A stretch of 64,000 nt of DNA from NCBI GenBank assembly GCA_017163975.1, contig JAFFSR010000264.1, forward strand, positions 6,172,501 to 6,236,500, written 5' to 3'. Of the stretch, positions 10,880 to 19,966 are shown piece after piece (the stretch's first letter is position 1; every line of letters begins with the position of its first letter). The DNA is from Anastatus disparis (taxonomy: Eukaryota; Arthropoda; Insecta; Hymenoptera; Eupelmidae). The notes below the pieces were generated by a model. It did not search any database. It saw only the letters and a program-made list of their open reading frames with translations, and was not told the DNA's origin. The translations under genes were made by a program, and so were the position numbers.

Positions 10880-13442
10880 ACCTTGCCCGTCCCCGCATGC
10901 AAAGTCGGCCTGTCGAAAAGAAAAAAAATCTTTAATTTATTAAGAGCGCCAGACAGGCCACCGGCTTACTCGTCGGCAGCATGAATCTCGGGCTGTCTTG
11001 GCTGGGAGGTGGGCGACCTCTGGTGTCAAAGTTTATTAGTTGAAGTTGGGAGAGGTATTACAAAAAAATTTTTAATCTCACTGGTTCAATTTACAACGCT
11101 TGGATTACTTTATTCAACGGCAAAAACAACTATATATATCAGAAAGAAAAAAATATAATTTTTAATTTAATCTCGCTCGGTCTATAAACTTTAATTTAAT
11201 CTATTTTTCTATTGAATCCGTTAAATCTACTACTCGCGCACACTCATCACCCATACATCCCGGTCAATCAAAATTTATAAATTTTCTTAATTCACTTTTA
11301 TTGAAATACTAATTTTAATGTTCTATTCGTAGCAATAAAAAGAATCAAATTTACAGTCTGGTTTACTTAAGCGACCTCGCTCTTCTTTCGTTCCACAATA
11401 TGGCTACCAAGAGCCCGCGCACTTATCTCTCTCTCTCTCTCTCTCACACACACACTCTAATCCCACGTGTCTACAAATTTGTTAATCACCGGTCAAAATT
11501 ACAAAAAAACTAAAAATTTGTTTTACTTTCGTGCAAAATACCAATTTAAGTTAATTTAATTTAATTTAATTACCCAGTCAACGAAATCGTTAGACACGTG
11601 GTCGGATTTTCACTCCCGCACTCTCGAAATTTAATATCTCTAATAAACAATTTTTAAATTTTAATTACTATTTCTTACGTATTACAACATTCAATTTTTA
11701 CTTAATTTTTACTTCCTTATTCGGCACAGAATAGACGAGAAATCTAAGTTACAAAATGGCTGCTAAGGCCCGCGTCATGAATTGCGTTACGTAACACACC
11801 ACGATGTCCACCGATCTCACTTTTTCTTATTCCGGTCAATCAAGCGAATCATTTAATAAATTTTATTAAATAAATTTAATTTACAAAGAATTACCCGGTC
11901 AACGAAATCGTTGCACACGTGGTCAAAATTTAATTTCGCTTTATCACTACCAATTAATCTTACAATCAAATTTTCTTCACACTTTTAATTACGCCCCGTT
12001 ACTACTAAATTTCTAAATTTTCACTAATTAACGTTGTCACAATCACTTTTGTGTTTAAATTTTTACGCCCGCACTGACTTTACACCTAGTCGGCGAGAGC
12101 CGCTAGTTCACAAAAAAAATATTAGTCGATTCGGACTACAGTCCACTCACCGTTGTAGAAATCTCGTTGACACAAGAATCTGGTCGGCGATGGCGACGAT
12201 TTTGGTCACGGATGGCGGTGATGGCCTCAGGTCGTATATCTCTCTCTCTCTTTTACTCTCTCTGCACGAGCAACTGGTCGGCGCCGGCTGCGGAGATGAG
12301 TGGGTTGACGGTTCAGGGCAGCAAAAACCTCCTTATGAAATTTGGCTGCTCAACTGCTTCCTTGTCTATCCACTCTGCAATCTCTACACAGCTATTCCAC
12401 GAAACGCACGAAGTCTTTGATTAGTACTTCAAGAAAATGAGGATTTTTCGAGGTATAGTTCCGATGCGGCACGAGGACGGTAATCGAATACCTTCTTTGA
12501 TGCTCACTTCCTTCTTCTTCGGTCTATTTCTCCCTCTTCTTCATCATCTATCTCTTTTTAATTTTTAACTCCTCCAATAACAACTCATTTGTCCGAATAA
12601 TTGCTTTCTATTCGTGAAATTTGCCTTCCGGTCCTCGAACGCAAGTCTGCAACCTGCGCGCCACCTTTTCTATAGCAAATTTAATCTTATTTTTTTCATT
12701 TTATTCTTCTTTTTACTCTTCTTTTTATCTACGTTCTCTTTTTATCCGTCTTTATTCATTAGAGAGAGAGAATCATTACAGGCATGGCTATCTATACATA
12801 TATATACACATATACATGTATATATATATATACGTATGCGTATATACAGGCTACTCAGTGCAGCTGTACTTAAGCAAGAGCAAGAGTACTCTCCCTTCTC
12901 CATGCTCTCTCGGTCTCTTTTCATCATCTAGCTTCTCCCTCTTTCTTCACTGCGCGAGAAAGAGGCGCGCCATCACTCTTAATTCGCTCCCATCGAATAT
13001 AAATCTTTCCATCTCTTTCTTTCTTCTCTCTTGTGTTCCCTCTCTTTCTACATCTTCTTCGTCGTGCGCCACTCCTAGCGCACGCGCGGTCGTTGGTATG
13101 TAGTGGTAATAAAGATTCCCTACCTACGGTCTGCGTAAGCAGCACTAGCGCTCACACACATGGGCTTTGAGTGTGTAAGTAATGGCTGCCGCGCGCGTCT
13201 GCTAGTCGTGCTCCTCGTGTACCGGTAAACAAAAAAAAAAGTTCGTTCGATTAATTATTTATTCTTACTCAATAAATTACGCCCGGGTCGGTGAGTAAGC
13301 CGGTGGTGTGTTGTAGTGCCCCTGGTGATTTACAAATTAATAATTGTTGTGACGTGTCGTGGAAACGTGTATGTGAGTTATACAACGTACAAAAAATTTT
13401 TAATTAACAAAAAAATTTTTGTTGGGACGTACCACGTCACAC
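10880..13442. mobile_element. LTR-like 2.56 kb insertion without coding capacity
   Basis: The segment is flanked by AATATA at 10874-10879 and 13443-13448, which may be a target duplication, though the surrounding AT-rich minisatellite makes chance plausible. Read on the minus strand it begins GTGTGACGTGGTACGTCC and ends GGGCAAGGT, like a long terminal repeat. It is GC-richer than its surroundings, holds CT and CA microsatellites (11430-11455), a repeated motif TCAACGAAATCGTTNNACACGTGG (11578, 11899), a near-terminal inverted pair CCACCGGCTTACTC (about 10960 and 13290) and no conserved protein. It interrupts the Polinton between PolB and the next gene. A solo long LTR or a large non-coding retrotransposon derivative would fit. 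Confidence 0.5.
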
Positions 13443-13612
13443 AATATAGTATTAATATAGTTTCAATATAGTTTTAATATGGTTTTAATAGTATCAATAC
13501 AGTATTAATACAGTATTAATCCAGTATCAATACAGTATTAATACAGTATTAATCCAGTATCAATACAGTATTAATACAGTATCAATACAGTATTAATACA
13601 GTATCAATAGTA
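13443..13612. repeat. AT-rich minisatellite (CAGTATTAATA type)
   Basis: About 15 degenerate copies of CAGTATTAATA/CAGTATCAATA (10-11 bp) lie just upstream of the small plus-strand gene at 13672. A similar single motif occurs at 10650, on the other side of the LTR-like insertion, so the array may be native Polinton intergenic DNA. Confidence 0.8.
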
Positions 13613-13671
13613 TTTAAATTAAAGTTTCTACTATTCTTAACTAGGAATTTTTTATTTTTGTTATAGATAAA

Positions 13672-13971
13672 ATGGACATCTCCAAATTGAATGCCATCGC
13701 TAGAGGAGGATTTCTTCCAACGAAAAAGTTGACTGAACTTACAAAAGATAACCTGTATACGATCACAAAATTAAGACAGGTTAACACTCGATACGGACCA
13801 AAGATTGTGGCAGAACTGGATCAAGAAATACAAATTTTCTTACCCAAGAAAGTGTCCGAAGTGTTTGACAAAGACTCAAAGTTTTTAGAAGAAATGCAGA
13901 GTGCTGCTAATAAATTAAAACTTTTTATAATGTACAAAGGTGGTCAAGTCCTTGAATTTTCTAATGTTTAG
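13672..13971 (+). CDS. Small Polinton protein, possible OB-fold DNA-binding protein
   Basis: An intact 99-residue frame opens with ATG at 13672. It has no signal peptide or membrane segment. The alternating hydrophobic pattern (YTITKLRQV, KIVAELDQEIQIFLP) with a basic N terminus and a conserved-looking GGFLPTKKL motif resembles the short beta-barrel proteins encoded in insect Polintons, which I think are single-strand DNA-binding candidates. This assignment is inference from layout and predicted strands. It is the only plus-strand gene between PolB and the minus-strand block and would support replication if the guess is right. Confidence 0.65.
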   Translation: MDISKLNAIARGGFLPTKKLTELTKDNLYTITKLRQVNTRYGPKIVAELDQEIQIFLPKKVSEVFDKDSKFLEEMQSAANKLKLFIMYKGGQVLEFSNV

Positions 13972-14152
13972 TGTGTACATGTGTGTGTGTAAATATATAA
14001 TAATAAGTGTATAGTTATGAGTGTATAAATGAAAATTGGATATCATTATAATAAATTTAATGTTCAACTTTAAAAAGTGTTTATTTTATTTCAATTTCTT
14101 AATATACATTATTAAATAGATTTTTCTTAAATTAAAATTAAAAAAAAAAAAA

Positions 14153-14560
14153 TTATGATATGTAAATTCGAATTCTTTGATTAATAACTTTTCTACAAAT
14201 TACACATTTTTTAACAATGGATGAACAATGATAACAACTACAACAGTGTCCACAGGGTATAAATGCGACTCCTACTTCATTATCAAGATAAATTTTACAT
14301 CTATTGGTATTTTCTTCAGCAGAATCATTCTGACAAGGTATATCTCGGATGAAGCGACAACGGCCATTCCACTTTTTGTGCTCTAATAGTGGATTGTTAT
14401 CGATTTCCCATCTACATATTTCTGTAGAACATTCAAAGCAACGGACCTTATCTATTTCACCAGTGTAATAAAATCCTGCTGCAGCTAAATCTTCAGGTTT
14501 TAAAAAACTCAAAGGCCAATTTTTAAAACTTTCAAGACGGTTTTGCTGTATTCGATACAT
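14153..14560 (-). CDS. IAP-like BIR and RING domain protein
   Basis: The product is 135 residues from ATG at 14560. Residues 9-70 form one BIR domain with the exact zinc spacing CX2CX16HX6C (C41, C44, H61, C68) and the AAGFYYTG segment. Residues 88-122 form a C-terminal RING with C88, C103, H105, C112, C119 and C122, but position 91, normally the second cysteine of the first pair, is tyrosine. Inhibitor-of-apoptosis proteins of this layout are found in insects and in large insect DNA viruses, where they bind and ubiquitinate apoptotic factors. This one lies in the Polinton minus-strand block, downstream of the integrase, so it is an accessory gene captured by the element. Whether the altered RING still works is unknown. 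Confidence 0.88.
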   Translation of the reverse strand: MYRIQQNRLESFKNWPLSFLKPEDLAAAGFYYTGEIDKVRCFECSTEICRWEIDNNPLLEHKKWNGRCRFIRDIPCQNDSAEENTNRCKIYLDNEVGVAFIPCGHCCSCYHCSSIVKKCVICRKVINQRIRIYIS

Positions 14561-14615
14561 GATTACGTTGAATTATTTGTAAGTTTTTATTCTTTATAAA
14601 TTAATTACAAAATAC

Positions 14616-15539
14616 TTATTGAGCATCTGCTTTATTAATCCAACTATTGTGAGTATTGTCGAAACCAAGCCACTTCACTAATATTTCATTTCTACGTCTT
14701 CTAAGAATCTTCTCTACAAGATAGTAATCAGGATATTCAACACTTTGTAATTCTTGTTCATAAAAACCTCCAGCTATTGGTTGATCTTTGTAATCCTGCA
14801 AGAGAAAAGTAACTGGTTTTGTTTTTCGAACACGGTGTACAGTAAATATTTCAGTAGACCAGTTGGGTGTGTATCCTTTTTCGAATACTTGTTTCAACTT
14901 GCTTACTCGTACTTTATCACCAACTTTGAACTTTGGTTTCTTTTCTATTAAATTAACATTACGCTTGAATCATCGAAGAACTTCAGCTTCGTTTTCAGCT
15001 ATTACATCTTTCGGTTTCATATTAATAGTCCGATGCTTCTCATCATTGTACTTGTCAATCAAATTGGAGATAATATCAATCCACTTGTAGTTACCACGTA
15101 AACTAAACTGTTTCCACATTTTGTTTTTGAGCGTACGATTAAAGCGTTCGCAAATAGACGCCTTGAGATTACTATACGTCGAGTAGAGATTGATTTTATA
15201 TTGTTGCATGAGATTCTGGAAATTGGTATTATAGAACTCCTTGCCTCGGTCGGTGTGAAGATTCTTAGGCACTCTACCTTTTGTCAATACAGACTTCATA
15301 GTAGCAGAAACATCTATACCAGTTTTTTGTTTTACAAGAACAGCCCAGGCGTATTTTGAAAAAACATCTATAACTGTAAGCATGCATTTGTAGCCTTTGT
15401 TTTCTCGAGAATAAGGTTGCATCTCTACCAAATCAGCTTGCCAAGTTTCATCCAAACCTCGCACATCGAACTTTCGACGAGGATAATTACGACGTGCTGG
15501 CTTGTGAAGCTCTTCTACAAGTCTATGACGTTGTTCCAT
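14616..15539 (-). pseudogene. INT: Polinton integrase with chromodomain, one in-frame stop
   Basis: The frame starts at ATG 15539 and runs about 307 codons, broken by a single TGA at 14970-14972 (codon 190). The catalytic core has the retroviral-type D,D,E set: D36 (WQAD), D97 (HTDRG) and E131 (CERFNR). After the stop comes a KFKVGDKVR segment typical of an SH3-like DNA-binding region, then a chromodomain (about residues 270-303, YLVEKIL...VKWLGF...NSW). Such enzymes insert the linear Polinton into chromosomes, and the chromodomain biases it toward modified chromatin. The start overlaps the upstream gene (15515-15910) by 25 bp in another frame. All three acidic residues survive despite the break. 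Confidence 0.9.
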
Positions 15540-15910
15540 CGATGGTTATCGATTGACTGTTTTGCACTAACAGAGATAATGCCTCCTTTTATAGTCTCAA
15601 GCTCCAACTGGCTTTGTATGAATTTCTTATCTAGCTCGTCTCTATGCACCTCTACAATTTTATCTAGGTTATTGAGATCACTTCTCAAACTAGATATTGA
15701 ATCTAATAATTTTTGAACTTCCAAACGTACGATACGCTGTAAAGTATCTAAATTTACAGCTTCATTGAGTTGATTAGGTGATGCGAAATTACAAAGCCTC
15801 TTATTTTCCATATCGTATTGTCCATCTTTTGTGAGTTTATAGCCAATACCCGGAGTATCTCGACTACCCTCACTTCGTTTGAGATTACGTCCGAATACAT
15901 CGACGCTCAT
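15515..15910 (-). CDS. Small Polinton protein with coiled coil (function unknown)
   Basis: The product is 131 residues from ATG at 15910. A Gly/Pro-containing N-terminal third carries GIGYKLTKDGQYDMENKRLCN, after which the sequence becomes a long amphipathic helix (residues about 55-110, heptad-like LQRIVRLEVQKLLDSISSLRSDL) typical of a coiled coil. I recognise this N-terminal motif from proteins in insect Polintons but know no experimentally established role; a structural or fibre-like virion component is a guess. The 3' end overlaps the integrase start by 25 bp, suggesting joint transcription with integrase and the BIR/RING gene. Confidence 0.7.
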   Translation of the reverse strand: MSVDVFGRNLKRSEGSRDTPGIGYKLTKDGQYDMENKRLCNFASPNQLNEAVNLDTLQRIVRLEVQKLLDSISSLRSDLNNLDKIVEVHRDELDKKFIQSQLELETIKGGIISVSAKQSIDNHRWNNVIDL

Positions 15911-15941
15911 TTTGATAACGCATGGTATAGGTGTCTACACC

Positions 15942-16890
15942 TCAATATATATAGCCTCCTTCACGTAACTCTTCTATAATTGAATGTATCTCATTTGTAT
16001 GGCTAGGGTTTCCAGCTTCTCTTTCAGCAATGAGTAATCGAAGTCTATCAACGTGTTCGTTTGGATCATCCCAGTATATATAATACATTCTCGTATCTCT
16101 ACTTGCAATTTTATATCGAGGTAACGATCCTCCTCTTTTTTTCAATGAAAACAAAGGACTAATGATACTGTCGAATTTCTTACTTTTGTGCGTACGAATA
16201 GACTCATCACTTCTGTAGCGTCGTTTGTGAGCATTAGTAGTTTCAAGAATCTTCTTGTAATTTTGCATATCATTGGTGTTTATCTGACCTCTATCGGGAT
16301 TTTTCGTAATTAACAATTCTAACAATCCTTTAATTTTTGGATATTTTTGATCTTTTATACGAATGTTTTTATCTTCGAAAAATAGAGGTGAGTCACCAAT
16401 TAAGTAACTATTACCTTCCTTGCGCACTCCATAAACTTTATCTAATTGTTTTAATTGATCTTAATTGAGCATATGAATGTATTTATTATCAAGCAATAAA
16501 TAATTTTCTTTTTTTTTCTAATTCCTGCTCACTTGTAGCTGATTCAAATTCCGTATCAACTTGTCGAATAGTATCGTATAATGACGTATCTATAGCATCA
16601 TCATCAATGGATGAAGAGGAAGGAGAAGAAGGCTGCAAGAAGGAGGAATAAGTATCATTGTTTTTTATGACTTTTTTTTTATTTTTTTCTATGTCACGTA
16701 TAAAATCATTATTTTTCTCAGTAGTAGCTACGAGTTTCTGCAGAGGATCAACAATAGGTTTGAATGTCTCGCTAAATGCTCTTTCAATATTCTCTTTTCC
16801 AAACTTCAGCAAATTATATTTTCGTTTAGCTGCATTGCGTGCTTGCACAAGTTGATGTAGAACATCTTTCTTTCGTCTAATGTCAGCCAT
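15942..16890 (-). pseudogene. DUF8207-like Polinton protein, frameshifted
   Basis: Two minus-strand reading frames belong to one gene of about 315 codons. The first part (16890-16489, ATG at 16890) is helical and charged with a serine/aspartate linker (about residues 80-105). The second (16427-15942) contains IGDSPLFF, LELLITKNP, NAHKRRYR, a YWDDPNEHVDRLRLL motif and an IIEELREGG end, which I associate with the insect Polinton family DUF8207. The break is a frame change at an A-rich run near 16500-16515 plus an in-frame TAA near 16460. The function is unknown; the position next to the packaging ATPase suggests a virion-assembly role, by inference only. Confidence 0.72.
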
Positions 16891-16931
16891 GTTGACGCTT
16901 CAGCGTACAATGATGAATTGTTTTCTTAGGA

Positions 16932-17636
16932 CTATGTGCGCGCTATATTTATAGCAAAACAATCAAAGCCTTTTCTATATCTACCAGAATTGATCGAACT
17001 ATCTTTGTCGATCATTAAAAATCCGTATTTATCATCAGTCCAACACTTGGAGCACAATTCTTCGAATTGCACGTAAGTCATGTCAGAATTGACGTGATCG
17101 TCGTATAAGTGTCTTAAATTGACGTCATCTTGTCGAAAAATCACCAACAAATTTACATTGTCTCTGACTAGATGTTTTGGAATTCGAGCATAAGATTGAC
17201 AGAGATAGAAACAATCAACATCTTTGTGTCTACCCATATAGAAGTGAGCTCTGATATTATCTTGTTTTTCACAGGCTACATCATCAAAAATCATGATAGA
17301 ATTTGGAAGCGCATTATCAGGGGCTACAACAGATTCGTGCTCACTAAAAGGAAAGTATTGTACACCTTCCAAAGGCTCTAGGAGGTCCTTCAAAAACTTG
17401 TACTTTGGTTGATTTAAAGACTTGGAGTACACATAAACGTTTTCAAACCTGAGACCATTAGGATGTGTTATTAGTGCTAAGAGACTATTGGTTTTACCAC
17501 AATTCGATAGACCGCAAAATACAGCTTGAACACTGTTTGGAAGTAAGTCTCTATGCCTCTTCAATTTCTTCTCATGCTCCACGATAGTATCAAAATTTTC
17601 TATTGGTAGCTTAACGGATTGTTTTTTGAAATTCAT
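16932..17636 (-). CDS. ATP: HerA/FtsK-type genome packaging ATPase
   Basis: This intact 234-residue frame starts at ATG 17636. Walker A is GLSNCGKT (residues 42-49) and Walker B is IMIFDD (114-119), followed by an arginine-containing RHKDVDCFYLCQSY segment and a QDDVNLRHLYDDH motif. These are diagnostic of the A32-like packaging ATPases of Polintons and related double-jelly-roll viruses, which pump DNA into the capsid. Length is typical. It heads the minus-strand block and is divergent from the PLA2-protease gene with only 95 bp between start codons; the two share one TATA element. No defect is visible. Confidence 0.93.
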   Translation of the reverse strand: MNFKKQSVKLPIENFDTIVEHEKKLKRHRDLLPNSVQAVFCGLSNCGKTNSLLALITHPNGLRFENVYVYSKSLNQPKYKFLKDLLEPLEGVQYFPFSEHESVVAPDNALPNSIMIFDDVACEKQDNIRAHFYMGRHKDVDCFYLCQSYARIPKHLVRDNVNLLVIFRQDDVNLRHLYDDHVNSDMTYVQFEELCSKCWTDDKYGFLMIDKDSSINSGRYRKGFDCFAINIART

Positions 17637-17647
17637 TATGACAGCAC

Positions 17648-17709
17648 GTCTGACGTACGAATGCTTGACCAGCTATAAATACAGGGCTTTTACACTCAAT
17701 CCCTCAGTC
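17648..17709. promoter_or_regulatory. Bidirectional core promoter sharing one TATA element
   Basis: TATAAATA (17674-17681) reads TATTTATA on the opposite strand. On the plus strand TCAGTC (17704-17709) lies with its A 32 bases downstream; on the minus strand TCAGAC (17653-17648) lies with its A 30 bases downstream. Both match arthropod initiator spacing, and each precedes an intact gene (PLA2-protease at 17732, ATPase at 17636). One TATA serving both late-type genes is the simplest reading. Confidence 0.7.
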
Positions 17710-17731
17710 TTCATTTAGTCTTCGAAGTGTG

Positions 17732-19042
17732 ATGATCGTATATAGACAACGACGACGTGGTCGCGGTTTTGTCAACAAGCTTCTTAATAGTCTTCCAATC
17801 GAACTTCATATACCAGGATACCAATACTGTGGACCCGGTACAAGATTAGCTAAACGTTTAGCTAGAGGTGATCCAGGAATTAATCCTCTCGATAGAGCTT
17901 GTAAAGAGCACGACATTGCTTATTCACAGAATCGTGAAAACGTAGAAGCTACAAACGCTTCTGATAGAATTTTAGCAGAAAAAGCTAATCAAAGGATTTC
18001 ATCAAAAGACGCTAGCTTTGGAGAGAAAGCAGCTGCATTTGCAATTAAAAACATTATGAAAGTAAAGTCTAAATTCGGAATGGGTATGAAGAAGAAGGGT
18101 AAGAAGAGGAGGAAGCCTTCTACTACTACTTTCAATACGATAGTAAAGGCTGCATTAAAATCAATTGTTCCTACAAAATGTGCTCGAAAAGCCATTCTGT
18201 CAGCTCTAAAAGGTGCACGTAATGCTGTTAAAAAAACAGGTGTTAAAAAGAATGTAAAAATTCCACGTACTTTACCAGTTCCAAAGAAAGTAGGAGGTTT
18301 CTTACCAGTTCCAAAGAAAGTAGGAGGTTTCTTACCAGTTCCAAAGAAAGTAGGAGGTTTCTTACCAGTTCCAAAGAAAGTAGGAGGTTTCTTACCAGTT
18401 CCAAAGAAAGTAGGAGGTTTCTTACCATTTCTTATACCAATCTTTGCAGGTTTGAGTGCTGTCGGTGGTATAGCTGGAGGTGCCGCCGGAATCGCTAAAG
18501 CGGTAAACGATTCCAAAGCTGTTAAACAACAATTAGAAGAAAATAAGAGACATAATATAAAGACGGAAGAAATAGCTCTTGGTAAAGGTCTTTACTTGAA
18601 ACCACATAAGACTGGTCTTGGTCTTCGTTTGAAACCAAGGAATTCTTTAAAAAAAAAAAAAAAGATCCTCAAAGTAAAATTACCTCAAAGAGCACTCACC
18701 GATGCTGATCTCATCAAGTATGCAAAAATCCTGAAAATCTCAAATTTTCGAGGAGTATTCATGAGGAATGCTATGCCTATTAATGGACCGCACTATAGAG
18801 AATCAGCTATTGTTAATCTTGATGATGCAGATGGACCTGGAACGCACTGGGTAGCATATCACAAACGAGGAAACGATGTTGTGTATTTCGATAGCTTCGG
18901 TGATCTTCAACCTCCTTTGGATTTAATGACATATCTGAGAGTAGACAACATCAAGTACAATCCTGAGAGGTATCAAGACTTTGATACTTTTAATTGCGGC
19001 CATCTTTGTCTAAGATTCTTGAGTAATACTTTTGATATATAA
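17732..19042 (+). CDS. Fusion: phospholipase A2 - pX-like hydrophobic segment - adenain-type protease
   Basis: This intact 436-residue frame starts at ATG 17732. Residues about 27-65 hold a parvovirus-type phospholipase A2 core: the calcium-loop YCGPGT and the catalytic DxACKEHDIAY. Residues about 110-200 are very basic. Five exact copies of a 10-residue unit follow (about 181-230), then a Gly/Ala-rich hydrophobic stretch (LPFLIPIFAGLSAVGG, about 231-260) that resembles the adenoviral pX/mu core-peptide region. The C-terminal third is a cysteine protease with H372 (GTHW), D387 (FDSFG) and C422 (NCGH), as in adenain. In viruses the PLA2 breaches endosomal membrane and the protease matures capsid proteins; self-cleavage of this fusion is likely but inferred. 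It is divergent from the ATPase. A 14-A run near 18650 is still in frame. Confidence 0.88.
   Translation: MIVYRQRRRGRGFVNKLLNSLPIELHIPGYQYCGPGTRLAKRLARGDPGINPLDRACKEHDIAYSQNRENVEATNASDRILAEKANQRISSKDASFGEKAAAFAIKNIMKVKSKFGMGMKKKGKKRRKPSTTTFNTIVKAALKSIVPTKCARKAILSALKGARNAVKKTGVKKNVKIPRTLPVPKKVGGFLPVPKKVGGFLPVPKKVGGFLPVPKKVGGFLPVPKKVGGFLPFLIPIFAGLSAVGGIAGGAAGIAKAVNDSKAVKQQLEENKRHNIKTEEIALGKGLYLKPHKTGLGLRLKPRNSLKKKKKILKVKLPQRALTDADLIKYAKILKISNFRGVFMRNAMPINGPHYRESAIVNLDDADGPGTHWVAYHKRGNDVVYFDSFGDLQPPLDLMTYLRVDNIKYNPERYQDFDTFNCGHLCLRFLSNTFDI
18272..18421 (+). repeat. Five identical 30-bp coding repeats
   Basis: The 30-bp unit starting TTACCAGTTCCAAAGAAAG is present five times without a single base difference, encoding five LPVPKKVGGF units between the basic and hydrophobic parts of the PLA2-protease protein. 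Perfect identity in an otherwise decaying element indicates very recent expansion or homogenisation. Confidence 0.95.
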
Positions 19043-19084
19043 AGAAAAGAATGATTAGTATTTGTTCATTATAGGTTCAACAAT

Positions 19085-19771
19085 CATTGTAGATTCATTG
19101 ACTTTGAGTCTTTCGGGTACATCGACTGTACTGGAAGAACAGTATTTTTCACCAATTGAACTCTCACCTGACAAGAATTACGTTCTCGGATAGTTGCTTT
19201 CATGACATTAAATTCTATACCTAATGTCGACAAGGGTAGTAATCTATTCCACGTTGGACAGGAAGAAATTGTTTTACCGACTGGTAGTTCTGAAATTGAG
19301 GATATAGAGAATTATCTCAGTGAAACATTGACGACAAAAAGTATCTCAATCAGTATTAAACCAAACAATAATACACTTCGTAGTGAAATAAAATGCAATC
19401 ATTCGATTGATTTTCGACCAGAACATTCGATAGGACCTTTATTAGGCTTTGCAAAACGTGTACTTCTTGCTGACGTCACGAATCATTCAGATTTACCTGT
19501 AGCTATTCTCAAGGTCAACGCTCTTCGAGTCGAGTGTAATATCGTCTCTGGTGCTTATATAAACGGTCGACGAGTGCACACAATACATGAATTCTTTCCT
19601 GCTGTCCCACCAGGATATAAGATCATTGAAATGCCATCACAAGTCATTTACCTTCCAGTCGTCGTTAAGAGCATAGATCATTTACAAGTGCGCATAGTCG
19701 ATCAAGACGGGAATTTAATAAACTTTCGTGGAGAAACTATTACAGTTAGATTACATATTAAATCAGTATAA
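19085..19771 (+). pseudogene. Polinton minor capsid (penton-like, single jelly-roll) protein, frameshifted
   Basis: An N-terminal portion is readable from about 19085 to the TAG near 19190 (VDSLTLSLSGTSTVL...SPIELSP), without an ATG in frame. The rest continues in another frame as an open 189-codon stretch from ATG 19202 to 19771. A one- or two-base change near 19190 therefore separates them. The C-terminal motif LINFRGETITVRLHI and the predominance of beta strands fit the single jelly-roll penton proteins encoded next to the major capsid gene in Polintons. It follows the protease and precedes the major capsid gene, the expected position. The assignment rests on motif and gene order. Confidence 0.8.
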
Positions 19772-19810
19772 AAAATGGGAGTGGTTTATAACAATAAAAA
19801 TAACAAAGGG

Positions 19811-19966
19811 TATATAAGTAAATCAAGATGGCATTCGAACATCAATCGTCATCGACAAGTCAAAGTATTAACACGGTAGAACATTCAGTATTTGAAAAGC
19901 CAAGGCTTAAAAATAAGAGCTCCTGGTGGAAAATTACGTGCTTAATTTTTTGCTGTTTTCAAAGAA
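19811..19966 (+). promoter_or_regulatory. TATA element and leader of the major capsid gene
   Basis: TATATAAG at about 19811 lies downstream of the penton-like gene. A 60-codon frame begins at ATG 19828 (MAFEHQSSSTSQ...) and overlaps the capsid start at 19967 in a different frame; its Ser-rich sequence is not recognisable. It may be the original capsid N terminus separated by a frameshift, or a separate small peptide. Confidence 0.4.

Noticed and set aside
11571..11920. Operator-like repeat TCAACGAAATCGTTNNACACGTGG
   Set aside because: Two copies about 320 bp apart in a presumed retroelement are more simply an internal duplication.
12034..13145. Several frames of 60-160 codons
   Set aside because: The sequence is CT/CA-rich and low in complexity, frames overlap on both strands and no motif or codon pattern is visible.
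17989..18516. 175-codon frame on the minus strand
   Set aside because: It is the antisense shadow of the PLA2-protease repeats; the plus strand has clear motifs.
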